Origin: Corbicula japonica
Lineage: Eukaryota > Mollusca > Bivalvia > Venerida > Cyrenidae
Assembly (NCBI GenBank): GCA_038501625.1
Contig: JAZAYU010000219.1
Span: 124,001-188,000 of the forward strand
Length of the DNA: 64,000 bases
Reading direction: 5' to 3'
How positions within the stretch are numbered: position 1 is the first letter of the stretch; each line of letters begins with the position of its first letter. Made by a program: the position numbers and the translations under genes. Below the pieces are notes generated by a model. That model was not told the origin of the DNA. It worked only from the letters and a program-made list of their open reading frames with translations, and searched no databases. Of this stretch, positions 31,936 through 42,775 are shown one piece after another.

Positions 31936-32094
31936 CTATGATATCATTATATGTTGCGTTGGTTTAATTTTCGCATATTTCGCACTATGGGATGTGCGCG
32001 AAATCAAACACAAGCGAAAATTAACGATATAATATCCCATAAGAGCAATACAATGGCGCGAAATTAAGTTCCGCGAAATTAAATGATACCACAG
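31936..32094. mobile_element. MITE of the ACTGTGATATTATTT family
   Basis: ATGATATCATTATATGTTGC to AATGATACCACAG with internal GCGCGAAAT motifs, like 11305-11520. Confidence 0.6.
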
Positions 32095-32099
32095 AAGAT

Positions 32100-33445
32100 A
32101 ATAACGAGTAAACACTTATTTACAATATATGTTACTGTCACATGTCAAATAAGGTTTTAAAAATACAGAAACAATGGTTCTCCGATGAAACCGAAAATAA
32201 ACATGAAGGGAATCTTTCTACATTTTCTTAAAAAGAGAATATTATTTTGTCGAATTGCCTGCCACGACAAATTGTAGATTTGCATAAACCGGGTACATGT
32301 CTGGGGGCTTTACAGTTACAATGTAAATATTTTTAACTTTTGTTCGGCTGGGCCCAGCGTGCAAATGTAATACAGCTAGGACTGAATACAGTCTAAGTTA
32401 CATTATACATTTCTTTACTAAATTCTAGCTGGAAGAAGTATTTTTAAAAAATTCTTTTTTTTTAAATTAAGGCCATTTTTTAAAAATCTGCAGTGCTTGT
32501 CTCCCTTAAATAATGAACAAAATCTACACTTGCCACAATCAAAATACTTTTTTCCACAAATTTCTTAACGATCGATACTGGTTCAACAATTAAAACAAGT
32601 CTGCAATATTTTTCTGTCGTATTACATTGTTTTCAAAGTTCCTATTTCAACTACTAGTATATCAACTTTGTTTTGAAATATTTGTCTTCGGAAGCTTATT
32701 TGCAAATAACCCCAATTTCAATAAAAACATTTGGTGTTAAATAACATCAAAGCTATAATACATAATTTGGGAAAAGGTGTCCTTTTATTACTGCAAAATT
32801 AATTTCGAACATAATTTGCACGCCAAACTGAAGGTTTTCAATTCAGTAAATTACGGGTATCGATAAATACATTGCAATTTAAGTGATAAATTAATTCGAC
32901 CCGGAAGATAAGAGATTTCAACACTGTTACCCACTTGTAGTCAGTAATATTTTATGTTTTAGTTATTATCAGTGGATAAATATTTACTTAAATTTATCAG
33001 TATTTATTCTGCTTAAAACTTTAAAAGAAATTTCAACCAAGCACTTATGACTGCAGCCAAAGTTTGGTTTTGTAAATTACAGTTTAATTTTTTTTATGGT
33101 TTGCGTATTTCAAAAAATATATCGCAAATGATCTACATGAATTAGTTGCTATAATTGCCTTTATTTCTTTGTGGAAATATTTGAATACATAGGGTAAATG
33201 TCTAACAATTTTTGAAATGGTATTGAACCGTTATGAATAATCAAAATTGTGTTTTAGGATTTTGCCTATTGTCAACTAAAATTTCATAATCATAAACGGT
33301 GAGAACAATAAGTGTTAATTGGAGTTACTGCTGATACTTATCGACTGGTAAACAAAGTAAACAAAATATGCAAAATAAACAAAATTGGAGATTAATTTCG
33401 TAGATAAGAGAAAGAAAAGAGTGACCAAAGAGGCACTGGAGTAGA
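32100..33445. other. Upstream region of array gene 4
   Basis: AT-rich spacer without recognisable genes or named repeats. Confidence 0.35.
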
Positions 33446-33452
33446 GTGCAAC

Positions 33453-34031
33453 ATGGCGTTTCTTGTAACATACCATAATATTTCGAAAAACAATATTCGG
33501 AATTTATACAGTGGTCTACCCGCTGAGATAAAATGGCGGTCAGTTGCAAACGAAAAGGCTATACTTCCGGAGCAGCGCATACACGACGAGATGACAAAGT
33601 CAGCACCGTATCAAAAATTCTTAAATGAGAGATATTTGGAGTACGATTCTACAAATGATATAAGGATACCACGTGCACCAGCGTTCAGAAGGCTATCACG
33701 TGACCAAGTTGACCAAATCGTTTGCCGACTATCGAAACCAACCGTAAGTAGACGAAGGCGGACATCCGATATCTGCGAACGAGAAGTAAAGAGGTCTTTT
33801 ATAGAAACTTGTAGGAAATGTCGCGCGGCCTCAGCCCGTCCTGCGGTGAGTCAGAAACAAGTTGATGAAATCACAGAGCGATTGTCTCTCCCAACAGTCA
33901 CTACCAACGTACGTAGTAGTATGAGATGTCTACGAGAATTTTCCGTACCGGAAGTACGTGATGCTTGCGACAAGTGTTCACTAACGCCGTCTGGTCGTTT
34001 TGCGAGAGACTTCAGCATTTATGACATTTAG
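33453..34031 (+). CDS. Array family member 4, 192 aa (short reference member)
   Basis: ATG in context GCAACATGG. This is the clearest example of the family. N-box MAFLVTYHNISKNNIRNLYS (1-20); central box YLEYDSTNDIRIPRAPAFRR (61-80). First motif VDQIVCRLSKPT (86-97) with C120/C123; second motif VDEITERLSLPT (137-148) with C172/C175. The C-terminal box is CDKCSLTPSGRF then ARDFSIYDI. It is Arg-rich, with no signal peptide or membrane helix. AATAAA follows at 34076. The spaced CxxC pairs could bind zinc jointly, but this is inferred only from spacing. It pairs with the long gene at 37249 to form a block that is duplicated at 42.2-49.9 kb. Confidence 0.85.
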   Translation: MAFLVTYHNISKNNIRNLYSGLPAEIKWRSVANEKAILPEQRIHDEMTKSAPYQKFLNERYLEYDSTNDIRIPRAPAFRRLSRDQVDQIVCRLSKPTVSRRRRTSDICEREVKRSFIETCRKCRAASARPAVSQKQVDEITERLSLPTVTTNVRSSMRCLREFSVPEVRDACDKCSLTPSGRFARDFSIYDI

Positions 34032-34075
34032 TGTTATGGATTAGAAAAGTCGTTCAGCTATCGAGTTGAGTTGAT

Positions 34076-34081
34076 AATAAA
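34076..34081 (+). terminator. Polyadenylation signal of array gene 4
   Basis: AATAAA 45 bases after the stop codon. Confidence 0.55.
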
Positions 34082-34739
34082 ATGGATTTAAGGTCATTGA
34101 CTTACTTGACAAAGGTTGATCACTTTACTACCCTGAGAAACTTTTCAACATTTTGTGTTCGTTCGCCAGTTTAAAATAAACATTTGTTTTTATTTTGATA
34201 GATCTGTTGCTAGTCAGTTTATTTTTCCTTATTTGGATATTATGCTTCTGCAGTCAAGTTCGACTTAATTTTGTTTAGCCAGATATTAGAAGTGACGCGA
34301 CGAAATTATTCGTCCATTTACCAGTGTTATGTGGAGCTGGCACCCTTTCTAATTTGAAAGATATTGATTTTTTCTGGTTTATCGCTGATGAACATCATAC
34401 TAAATTATAATTAAAAACTCGAAACCACTTAGAGCTAAACTTATTGGAAATAAATCATAAATAATGATGTCTTGGAATGAAGTGGTTTTATAATATTAGA
34501 CAAATGATCAATACTGTTCAAAATCATAAGGCAATATGCCATTTATACATTGTTACCGACACCTATAAAAAAACTTCTAGTGATGCATAAACTTTCAGAA
34601 TCGCCCAACCTTGTATATTTTATGATATAACATGTAGAAGGTCTCGTTATTCTTTGTTTTTACTTCTCAGCATCAAACACAAATATTAACACAACGTATG
34701 TTGCACGATAAGCGCGTAGAATTAATATTCAGCCTAATG

Positions 34740-35040
34740 TTCGGGCAATATCACTGGAAACTCACACTAACGATATTTGTGTAGTGTGACGGCCGTAGAA
34801 AGTCTCCCTGTACATAAAGTCAGTACTGTTATCAATAAAAAAATAATCGGTTACACGTGTCATGTAATGAAGATCACGTTCATCAGGGTTAGCCACGCAT
34901 CTCTTTTTAAGTGGGGTGGGTAGGTCCCGGCTAGTTCAATCAGTAGCGTATTTTAATTTGCATGACTAGACGCTGTCGCCTTACTATACGGGTTCGATTC
35001 TCTGTTTAGGCTATATCATTTGATGCTGGGTAGTAAATAT
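34740..35040 (+). repeat. SINE, copy A (tRNA-derived)
   Basis: A shared head (GGCCGTAGAAAGTCTCCCTG, GTACATAAAGTCAGTACTGT) is followed by TAGTTCAATCAGTAGCG as A box and GGGTTCGATTCTC as B box, then GGCTATATCATTTG. The same layout is found at 43220-43420, at the matching place behind the paralogous gene. Either a SINE integrated before the segmental duplication or two independent insertions. Confidence 0.65.
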
Positions 35041-35587
35041 GAATCATTTTTATAAGCTCATATATGGAGGTAGTTAATACTTGTATTGCTTAATCTATTA
35101 CTTAGTCTAGTCAGTGTACAACTGCCTCAGATTTTAATAATGTCTCAAATGCCGATACATGTTATTTTAAGTAAACACTTCAACAATCTTTCAGTCATTC
35201 ATCATATTTAAATACTGAGGCCTTGTGCAAAACTGATATTTCTATTTAATGATTTTGTATTGAACTAACCCGTTTTGCACATGACGGTAATTATTGAAGG
35301 TCATTGAAACTCGTATTCAAACTTAAAGTATTTTAATGTGACCTGTAGGTCGCAATCTGATACATAGTTACTGAAACCATGTTAACCATGTTAACAAATT
35401 ACAAAGTGCTTCCTAATTGCATCAATACTTCCTATTATTGTTTTTCTTTCTCAGAAAAACCTCCTTTTTTATTATTATTGTGCGTTTCCTCTCTATATGT
35501 TATTACTCAGGCTATAGACATTTTAATGTTTACTGCTGAAATAAAATATTCGTATTCTTATGAAATTAAATGACAAGTATACAAACA

Positions 35588-35780
35588 CGATTAATGGGTA
35601 AATAGACAGTCACGTGACACTCTGTTTATATAAACACGACTGATCTTATGACAGACGTGGGGGAATTAAGTATTTTTCCAATGACCAATACTCATTAAGA
35701 GAACATGGTAATAATTATAAAAGTTGCAAAACATGTTGCTGATTGGTTTCTCTGTCACGTGACTGTCTAGTTATCATTTA
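35588..35780. repeat. GTCACGTGAC palindromic element, complete copy
   Basis: Left GGTAAATAGACAGTCACGTG, right (reverse) AACTAGACAGTCACGTGACA. Each end carries a perfect GTCACGTGAC (35609-35618 and 35754-35763), and the left half has TTTATATAAACA. Other copies lie at 54225-54425, 54440-54655 and 58650-58830. Confidence 0.75.
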
Positions 35781-35912
35781 CGTACTATAGGCGGAGATAT
35801 ATGTACACGGAACTTAATATTTCTTTCAAGTTTAATAGTTTTTCAGATATATTTACGTATAGAAGATGTGCAGTAGACCACAATGAATCAGAATAAAACT
35901 TTTTAATATGTT

Positions 35913-36142
35913 AACCCTTAACTCCATATATACACTTTAATTGCGTGGGCGAACAGTTTAGATCCAGATCAGCCGTGCCGTCTGATCAAGATCTAAATTG
36001 TTCGCTTTTTGATTCATCAGGTTATTTCTGACCAAAATGCGACCAGTGCAGATCCTGATCAGACGGCACGGATGTGCCGGCTGATCTGGATCTACAGTGG
36101 TCGCTCATATGTAGAAATGCGTATTATTAGAGAAAAGGGTTA
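35913..36142. repeat. GATCAG palindromic element, complete copy
   Basis: TTAACCCTTAACTCCATATA to AGAAAAGGGTTAA with arms AGATCCAGATCAGCCG and CGGCTGATCTGGATCT, and the central GGTTATTTCTGACCAAAATG. Confidence 0.85.
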
Positions 36143-36195
36143 ATAGTAAACATTTAACCATGTTAGAATATTTGTCAAGCCGCCATTTATAATAA

Positions 36196-36463
36196 GTTAA
36201 CCCTTTCCTGTATAGATACACCTTTATTGCTAGGGCGAACAGTTTAGATCCAGATCAGCCGGCACAGTTTAGATCCAGATCAGCCGGCACATCCGTGCCG
36301 TCTGATCAGGATCTAAACTTTTCGTTTTTTGATTCATTAGGTTATTTCTGACCAAAATGCGAACAGTGCAGATCCTGATCAGACGGCACGGATGTGCCGG
36401 CTGATCTGGATCTACACTGGTCGCACACTCGTAAAAATGCGTATATATCCAGGAAAGAGGTAA
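36196..36463. repeat. GATCAG palindromic element, copy with internal duplication
   Basis: TTAACCCTTTCCTGTATAGA to CCAGGAAAGAGGTAAA. CAGTTTAGATCCAGATCAGC is duplicated in tandem in the left arm (36240-36285). It lies 54 bases after the previous copy in the same orientation. Confidence 0.85.
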
Positions 36464-36799
36464 ATATACTACTCGAAAAGGCCACTTTTGTAGCCTGTAA
36501 TTATGATTGTTTAGGTTAACATTTTGAACAGTTTATGTTACATCAAGTTTTGTTTCTTTTGTTTATTGGATAAAACCGATAAACAAGTCATCTTGGTTGA
36601 ATTATTGACTTGAATCATGAGCATTAAATTACCTAAGAGGAAGAAAACTTACAAACTACAGAAGTAACTACAGAAGTGGCCCATATCAAAATTTAAGAAG
36701 TATATATAAATGATTAAGTTTGGATGTATATGCAAATAAAAATGACACCATAGGCCTCATTACTGGATCATACATTTTCATCTTTTTCTAAAATATTTG

Positions 36800-37248
36800 T
36801 TAAGAAAATAATAACATGCATATGCTGTATTTGAATCCTTTCCCTATTTGTTATGTTAAACGTAATGATATTAATTGTCGCTATCTTCTGTTATCTGAGA
36901 GCTTAAACAAAGAGTTTAAGATTTTAAGAATGGCAATCTGTCCTTAACTGTAGATGATCATTTAAATAATGCATTTGTTATCGAGTCTTTTGTAGTTGTA
37001 CAATTTGCATAATAAAGAGGAGTCTTTTATATAAAAAGTATCTGGTTATCAAATCTATTATCTGTTTTATATCAAAATATTGATCAAAATTGCTGTTTAA
37101 TAAGGTACTTTATTAACATTTTTATCATTTAAAAGTTATAAGAAATTAATGATGATCGGTTTGGTGTACAAGAAAAAGTTGAAATTTTTTGTGGAATAAG
37201 AATGTTCATAAAGTATAAAAATTCGTACGAGTACAAGTAAAAATCAGA
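36800..37248 (+). promoter_or_regulatory. 5' flank of array gene 5, shared with the pseudogene
   Basis: TTGAATCCTTTCCC, GCTATCTTCTGTTATCTGAG, TTGTTATCGAGTCTTTTGTA and CTGGTTATCAAATCTATTAT recur in order, diverged, in front of the pseudogene at 43465-43756 and 47990-48150. The promoter region was therefore duplicated with the gene. No specific factor sites are assigned. Confidence 0.55.
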
Positions 37249-39357
37249 ATGGCATATGAAATAATTGGAAAACGAAGTGTCCGATATATTAATGGTGGCC
37301 GTCCTGGATATACAACTAAATTGCCGTATATTAGCGGACTAGTAACAGAAAGATCACAAAAATTCCACGAAAGACTATACAAGAAACAAACACCATGGGA
37401 AAAGTTTCTGAAGACTAGAGAGTTAGACTACGATTTTGAAAACAATACCATTACAATTGGAGCGAAAGAGTTTCGACAATATACACGGTTACGCCAGAGA
37501 GGGGATAGCAACGATGTTTTACCGAGTATAAAAAACAACAACAAACTGCACGCTAAAATATTAGGCCGAAATCACAGTCTCCAATCGTTTTCAAATAAGA
37601 AGTACAACTACAAAGCCAACGACGAGGACTTAAGCATCTTTCAAGACAGAAAGCCCAACACTGACATTCACAACAAGCGCAGAAATCTAAAATTAGCTAA
37701 TTCTAACAGTACTCTTCCTGTTATAGCTGAAAATAACTTAAATCGAAACCTTTCGCATCGACAAAGCCTTCCCGATATAACATCCACCAAATACCAACGG
37801 ATATTATCTAAGAAAGAAAGATTATCAAAATTAGAATTTAAGTCACATCATGACATACTTAACAGAGATGACTTTCTGAATGTAGCATATACGAAGCGTA
37901 AAGTAAAATCCGTCAGAAAAGATATAACCGAGACAAAGTATCATCACGACTTTCATGATACTTATTTAGAAGCAGCAAGGTACCAAAACGTTGGCACCAA
38001 ACATAATGTTGATGTTCATATACCGGATATTGCGAGAACCAGACACCAGCTACCGGATATTGCGAGTACCAGACTACCGGAAATTGGGAGAACTAGACAC
38101 CTCTTTGGAACGACAATCGCGCATAGAACCAAAGTAAACAATTTAAACACTGATAGAAGGCACTTATCAGTTTTGAATTCTCCAGCACCCAGCACAGAGG
38201 AACTTAATGAACTAACGGAAAGAGTGTCAAAGCCAACCTTTAGTTCGAAACTCCGCAGCGTACTTTCAGGAAGAAGTCACCAGTCAGATATTCAATGTGT
38301 TTGTGATAGATGTAGATATTCAAAAGTAAATAAGACGCCCCGTGCTGAAACATTTTTGCAAAGCAGAAGTTCGGATCACGATTCTAAAGGGAATGGTTTA
38401 TTGAAAGAATCCGACATTATTAGAAAATACTTGCGGTCATTTGTAAACAAATCAACAGACCAGACCAATAACAAGATAGATGAAAAGGGACGTATGACAC
38501 AAACAAAGTTTGATGAAAATGCAAATGAAAACAATACAAATTTAGTACACCCAATCATCCATCGGAGAAGAAATAAAAAAGATACCAAGGGGTATTCAGA
38601 AAAGACAGATATCAACAGAAAAACAAAGGAGAATGAAAATCATCCGAAAGTGGAACACAAAGGAAAAACTTTTATTAAACCTTTGACTTTAGGAAAGAGT
38701 AACGACGTCCAAAGTTTGAACAATGATCAGAAAAGACTTATAACAAGACTTATAGCAAGTACACATATTACTCCAGATAAAACTGAAACCAAACCTCGTC
38801 ATAAAATAAGTCAGGAAGATTTACACAAATTAACAGACAGACTGTCTTTACCGACATATTGTTCACAAGTACGAAATAGTCTACGTAGCGGACACTCACA
38901 AGAACCTACAACATTCCATCTATGCGACAGATGTAGCATGAAACTCCAGTCTAAAGGGAAATCAGATCGAAGTAGTAACTTCGACGAAACTTCAGAGCAA
39001 AGTGAATATGCTGGGGGAATAAACATATCAGAAGTAAGTTCTGGAACAGCGTACAGCAAACAAAATGACCGTACAGCTGAACTAGGAGATATAAAGGAGT
39101 TTGAAACGAGAAGCGTTAATCACAGGCATGTTAAAGACAAACTGCGTTATACAAACTTTGGTTCGACATCACTCAGTGGCTATGAGTTATGCGAGCTTAT
39201 AGAAAGGTTGTCGCTTCCGACTTTCAGTTCAAGTCTTCGCAGTAAATTAAGAAGGGGACAGAATCGACTACCTAAGCTTCCGGTCTGTGATAAATGTAGG
39301 TTTGCACCATCTGAACGATTTGAAATGGACTTTAGGGTGGATGAAATTCTAAACTGA
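37249..39357 (+). CDS. Array family member 5, 702 aa (long member, three motif units)
   Basis: Single exon from ATG in ATCAGAATGG. A diverged N-box (MAYEIIGKRSVRYINGGRPG) and central box (FLKTRELDYDFENNTITIGA) are followed by a long, Asn/Lys/Arg-rich region probably lacking stable fold. Around residues 265-290 are short repeats of the type LPDIASTR/LPEIGRTR. Three copies of the roughly 45-residue unit follow: RVSKPT (325-330) with C352/C355, RLSLPT (531-536) with C559/C562, and RLSLPT (653-658) with C680/C683. The protein ends with the C-box APSERFEMDFRVDEI. No signal or membrane segment. The copy at 48493-49915 is its decayed duplicate. Unit number evidently changes between members, suggesting evolution by unit gain. 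Function unknown. Confidence 0.85.
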   Translation: MAYEIIGKRSVRYINGGRPGYTTKLPYISGLVTERSQKFHERLYKKQTPWEKFLKTRELDYDFENNTITIGAKEFRQYTRLRQRGDSNDVLPSIKNNNKLHAKILGRNHSLQSFSNKKYNYKANDEDLSIFQDRKPNTDIHNKRRNLKLANSNSTLPVIAENNLNRNLSHRQSLPDITSTKYQRILSKKERLSKLEFKSHHDILNRDDFLNVAYTKRKVKSVRKDITETKYHHDFHDTYLEAARYQNVGTKHNVDVHIPDIARTRHQLPDIASTRLPEIGRTRHLFGTTIAHRTKVNNLNTDRRHLSVLNSPAPSTEELNELTERVSKPTFSSKLRSVLSGRSHQSDIQCVCDRCRYSKVNKTPRAETFLQSRSSDHDSKGNGLLKESDIIRKYLRSFVNKSTDQTNNKIDEKGRMTQTKFDENANENNTNLVHPIIHRRRNKKDTKGYSEKTDINRKTKENENHPKVEHKGKTFIKPLTLGKSNDVQSLNNDQKRLITRLIASTHITPDKTETKPRHKISQEDLHKLTDRLSLPTYCSQVRNSLRSGHSQEPTTFHLCDRCSMKLQSKGKSDRSSNFDETSEQSEYAGGINISEVSSGTAYSKQNDRTAELGDIKEFETRSVNHRHVKDKLRYTNFGSTSLSGYELCELIERLSLPTFSSSLRSKLRRGQNRLPKLPVCDKCRFAPSERFEMDFRVDEILN

Positions 39358-39589
39358 TTTTTTCCAAAATGTTGACCTTGTTTGCTCTATTAATTTAAAA
39401 CAACTTTTGGAAATATTTTACCAATACCCAAAGTTTTAAGGTTTGAATCTCACTTGGGAACTGATAATTTTGGGCATGTTAACATTTCTTGTTTTGTTAC
39501 GCAGCTTTACCAAGCGCTTTTTATCTTAACTTATTCATATTTGTTTCTTGACGGCAGCCGTACCGAACGTCTGATTATTTCGTCTAACC

Positions 39590-39815
39590 ATGTTTATGAA
39601 TCAGATGAAAAAGGAGCTTTGAAAGCTACTGAGCAAGACAAATATGAAAATATAGCAGACTCGCTTTGATTGAGCCTGTTAATAGGAGGCAGTAATGGAA
39701 TGCATATTAATGCCCAGGCCGCCTAGCCCCGGGTTGATCGCAACTCAATATTTACACAAATATATAGTACAATTAAGATCCATCCCAAACGATGGTATGC
39801 ATATGATGGTGAACA
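39590..39815 (+). repeat. Direct repeat pair, copy 1, with small coding tail
   Basis: Includes a frame ending LKATEQDKYENIADSL at 39668, then CTAGCCCCGGGTTGATCGCA and ATCCATCCCAAACGATGGTA. The second copy at 40428-40640 has the same order and keeps the peptide (VKATEHDKYENIAGSL) with the same stop. It could be the last exon of a mobile element or of a duplicated receptor-type gene; YENI is a YxN-type motif. Confidence 0.5.
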
Positions 39816-39917
39816 TGGAACCTGCAAGGCTGTATTTTAAGAATCATACAATTCCATGTTCAGCGGCGTATGGTTTGTTAAGTATTAAGAAGACGTTAAG
39901 CCTAACGTCTTGTTATC

Positions 39918-40079
39918 TTATAAGTATCATTCGCGTGTGTTGGGTAAAGATCGGATGATCCGGCCCGAGTGAAATATGCACAAGGGCGGTAACGAGGCTC
40001 TGCCGAGTTACCGCTTAAGTGCATATTTCACGAGGACCGGATCATGCGATCTTTACCCAACATAAGTGAATGATACTTT
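39918..40079. repeat. Long palindrome
   Basis: Arms AAGTATCATTC...GTTGGGTAAAGATCGGATGA and the complement ATGCGATCTTTACCCAAC...GAATGATACTT. The inner arms AGTGAAATATGCAC and GTGCATATTTCAC enclose the GGCGGTAACGAGG/CCGAGTTACCGC hairpin. It lies between the two direct repeats. Confidence 0.85.
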
Positions 40080-40427
40080 TTCTTGCAAAACCGTATTTAT
40101 TTTCCGCATTTTGGGGTATTTTCCTGTAAAATTTTATTTGCACTACTTTTTTATAGTAGCGGAGTGATATACGAGACATTCCATTGTTCATTCATAACTG
40201 CCTAAGACGTCGTGACGTCATATAAGGCACGTGACTCATTCTACATGGGGGTGTAGAATCGAAATTTCCTACACGGGTGAAAACAGCGGATGTCCTGATC
40301 TGGTATGCAAGAATAACTTATCCTCATTTGTGTAGTTTACGCAACCTGGCCCAATGTCTGGTTATCTCCGCTCGATTCTTTAAACATAAGATGCGTTTTA
40401 CGCAGCTGCGCCCAGTTTTCTGATATG

Positions 40428-40640
40428 TAAATAAATGAAAAGGGAACTGTGAAAGCCACCGAACACGACAAATATGAAAATATTGCAGGCTCGCTTTGAT
40501 TGAGCCTGTTCATGGGCAGTAATGGAAATTCATATTACTGCCTGCGACGCCTAGCCCCGGGTTGAGCGCAACACAATATATACACCAATAAACTGTACAA
40601 CTGAGATCCATCCCAAACGATGCTATGCATATGTTTAACA
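40428..40640 (+). repeat. Direct repeat pair, copy 2
   Basis: Second copy of the segment at 39590-39815, about 830 bases downstream, sharing GCTCGCTTTGATTGAGCCTG and GCCTAGCCCCGGGTTGA. Confidence 0.6.
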
Positions 40641-40644
40641 CATT

Positions 40645-41340
40645 TGGATCCAGTGTCTTCTTATATCAAGTAATCTAAAATTAAATTTTCTACATCTTCT
40701 TCATTGTTACGCAGTCTAGTTATATCAACTAGCAACAATTCAATTTTTATCTGCAGCTAGTACGAGAGTTTTCAACATTAATTTATACGTATTTGTTCAT
40801 TCTTGCTCAAATATTTATGTTCTAACCCCACCCCTTTGCATAATTTTACATTAAAATATGCATTGCTTGATGTAGCCAATTTGGAAACTTTTACAACGAA
40901 AAGAAATCACATGTTCTGTTATCATGTAGCATGTATACGCATTTCGGTTTCTGGACGGTGACCCTTTTTATGGAACTAGTTCAAATAATTCTTGAGAACC
41001 TGGCCGGGAACATTTGAGATCGGGACCATATCACTTCGTTTAAGATTACAGTGGCTATATTTTGCAACTCACCCCTCATTTCAGCGTGCAGTGTCTAAGT
41101 TTGAGACAGATCGTATGCTCTCTTTTTATTCCTACGTAATAGCTGTATGTCGATGATGTTTTTTCATGCGAATGTTTTTCCAGATACGCATATTACATCG
41201 TTATGTAAAGGTTATTTAGTTAACAAAATTTTGTACTGTTTTATGAAAATATTTTTAAGGTTATTAATAGGGTACGATGAAATCATTTTATTAAATGGAA
41301 ATATCCATCATCAAAGAATTCATAGTTCTGCTCATAGATT
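40645..41340. other. No gene seen
   Basis: AT-rich spacer. The 82-codon ORF at 41147-41395 runs into the foldback element and is not supported. Confidence 0.35.
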
Positions 41341-41342
41341 AG

Positions 41343-41440
41343 TGCCCAAGGTTAGAAAACTAACCAGTCGCCATTTCAGCCAATCAGATGCTTGAGATTT
41401 GAGACTGGTTTCCAATCTCAGCTTTACAACCTTCAGCCCA
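41343..41440. repeat. Foldback element, CAGTCTCAAATCTCAAGC family, copy 4 (left arm deleted)
   Basis: TGCCCAAGGTTAGAAAACTA joins directly to CAGTCGCCATTTCAGCCAAT. The right arm continues to TTTACAACCTTCAGCCCA. Confidence 0.8.
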
Positions 41441-41444
41441 GATG

Positions 41445-42205
41445 CTAAAGAAAGTCGTTGCCTGACGTCATGGACAAGAAGAACCATTGAACTGTTCTTT
41501 TACCATACATCTAGCTGCATTGCCTTCAATAAAACAATGTAAAATCATTAAAATATCCAAAAATACATCAATTTTGACGAAATTCGTCAATTTCATTTAT
41601 TTGGTTAGAGAAAAGAGAAATGTAACAAGTCATCGAATCGTTATAAAAAGGTATATGCTAATTTTTAGATTTGATACTTTTCTCAAGTTGTTGGTTTTTT
41701 TGTTTTATGTTTGTAATTATTTTGTTGCTACTTGGGTAATCTTGTAAAAGCATGTATGGCTACAATCATAAAATTTAATTGTTATATGCTACGAGTTGCC
41801 TGTTTCATGTCAGTCGTGTAATTGTTATTGTTATCTTAATAATAGTCTGTTAAACATACAAATTTTCTTTTCAGTTTTATAATGACCATAATTACTAAAT
41901 AATAACTATGGCGCTAAGTATTTTAAACTTTTCATTCAAACCTTCTCCTTGCTTCATACAATAAATATCTTATTTACAAAAATGTCTTTTGTTTACTTCC
42001 ATCTATTATCCGTTTTTAAAACCTGCCAAAATCTTTTTCATCATGTAGTGAGCGAAAAATATCAGTCTAAACATAGTAATGTATGAAATACAGCACCAAT
42101 GAATTATATGATATTTGATAAATAAATCGTATTTGTTGAATAAAACCGGAGTAACAAATAACTTGTTTATGGGATTACTTTTGTTTTGAAGAATTTTTGT
42201 TTAAA
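41445..42205. other. Upstream region of array gene 6
   Basis: AT-rich spacer, including an unsupported ORF at 41487-41747. Confidence 0.35.
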
Positions 42206-42211
42206 GCGAAC

Positions 42212-42775
42212 ATGACAGCAACAGTGGCATATCAAAGTATTGCTCAGCGGAACATTAAGAAGATCTATGGAGGACAACATCATACTATAGCAAAGCCTTC
42301 GCCAAGACTTACAGAAAGTGTAAGGGAAGAGCAGGGTATTAATCAACGCCAGTGTAGGACAAACAGCTATGCGGAGAAGTTTCTGAAAGACAAACAATTA
42401 ATATACGGCACGCGGAACTCAAGAGCCATGAGAATCTCGTGGTCTCCTAGGAATGAACATATGACTCTGACAGAGGTAGAAGACGAATCAGGCCGCCACG
42501 CGGACACAGTTAGTAGACAGACAATCATAGCTCAGTATGGATTAGGAAAGAGGCCTATATCAAGCCGTACATGGACTGCGGTTAGTCGGGAAGAAAGGGA
42601 AGCAATCACAGAACGGCTTTGCAGGCCGACCATCATGTCAAGTTTACGTAGAACTCAAACATTGGATCGTTATTTGTCGTCTAAACAAGTCATTTGTACT
42701 AAGAAGAAAAATTCCTTTCCAAAACCCATCCTTGTAAAAGAATTGGCTGAACACGATCACGGAAAAAGTATTTGA
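42212..42775 (+). CDS. Array family member 6, 187 aa (short, diverged)
   Basis: The ATG at 42212 (MTATVAYQSIAQRNIKKIYG) fits the N-box of the paralogues; an in-frame start 15 bases earlier is less likely. The central box has decayed (FLKDKQLIYGTRNSRAMRIS) and its PRAPAFR core is lost. One clear motif remains, REAITERLCRPT (129-140), followed by SLRRT. The last 40 residues hold a single Cys instead of CxxC, and there is no PSERF box. It occupies the position of gene 4 in the duplicated block: it is followed by the second SINE copy and the pseudogene counterpart of gene 5. Relaxed constraint on this copy is inferred. Confidence 0.75.
   Translation: MTATVAYQSIAQRNIKKIYGGQHHTIAKPSPRLTESVREEQGINQRQCRTNSYAEKFLKDKQLIYGTRNSRAMRISWSPRNEHMTLTEVEDESGRHADTVSRQTIIAQYGLGKRPISSRTWTAVSREEREAITERLCRPTIMSSLRRTQTLDRYLSSKQVICTKKKNSFPKPILVKELAEHDHGKSI

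Noticed and set aside
38376..39059. Minus-strand ORFs opposite array gene 5
   Set aside because: Shadows of the 702-codon plus-strand gene; no independent support.
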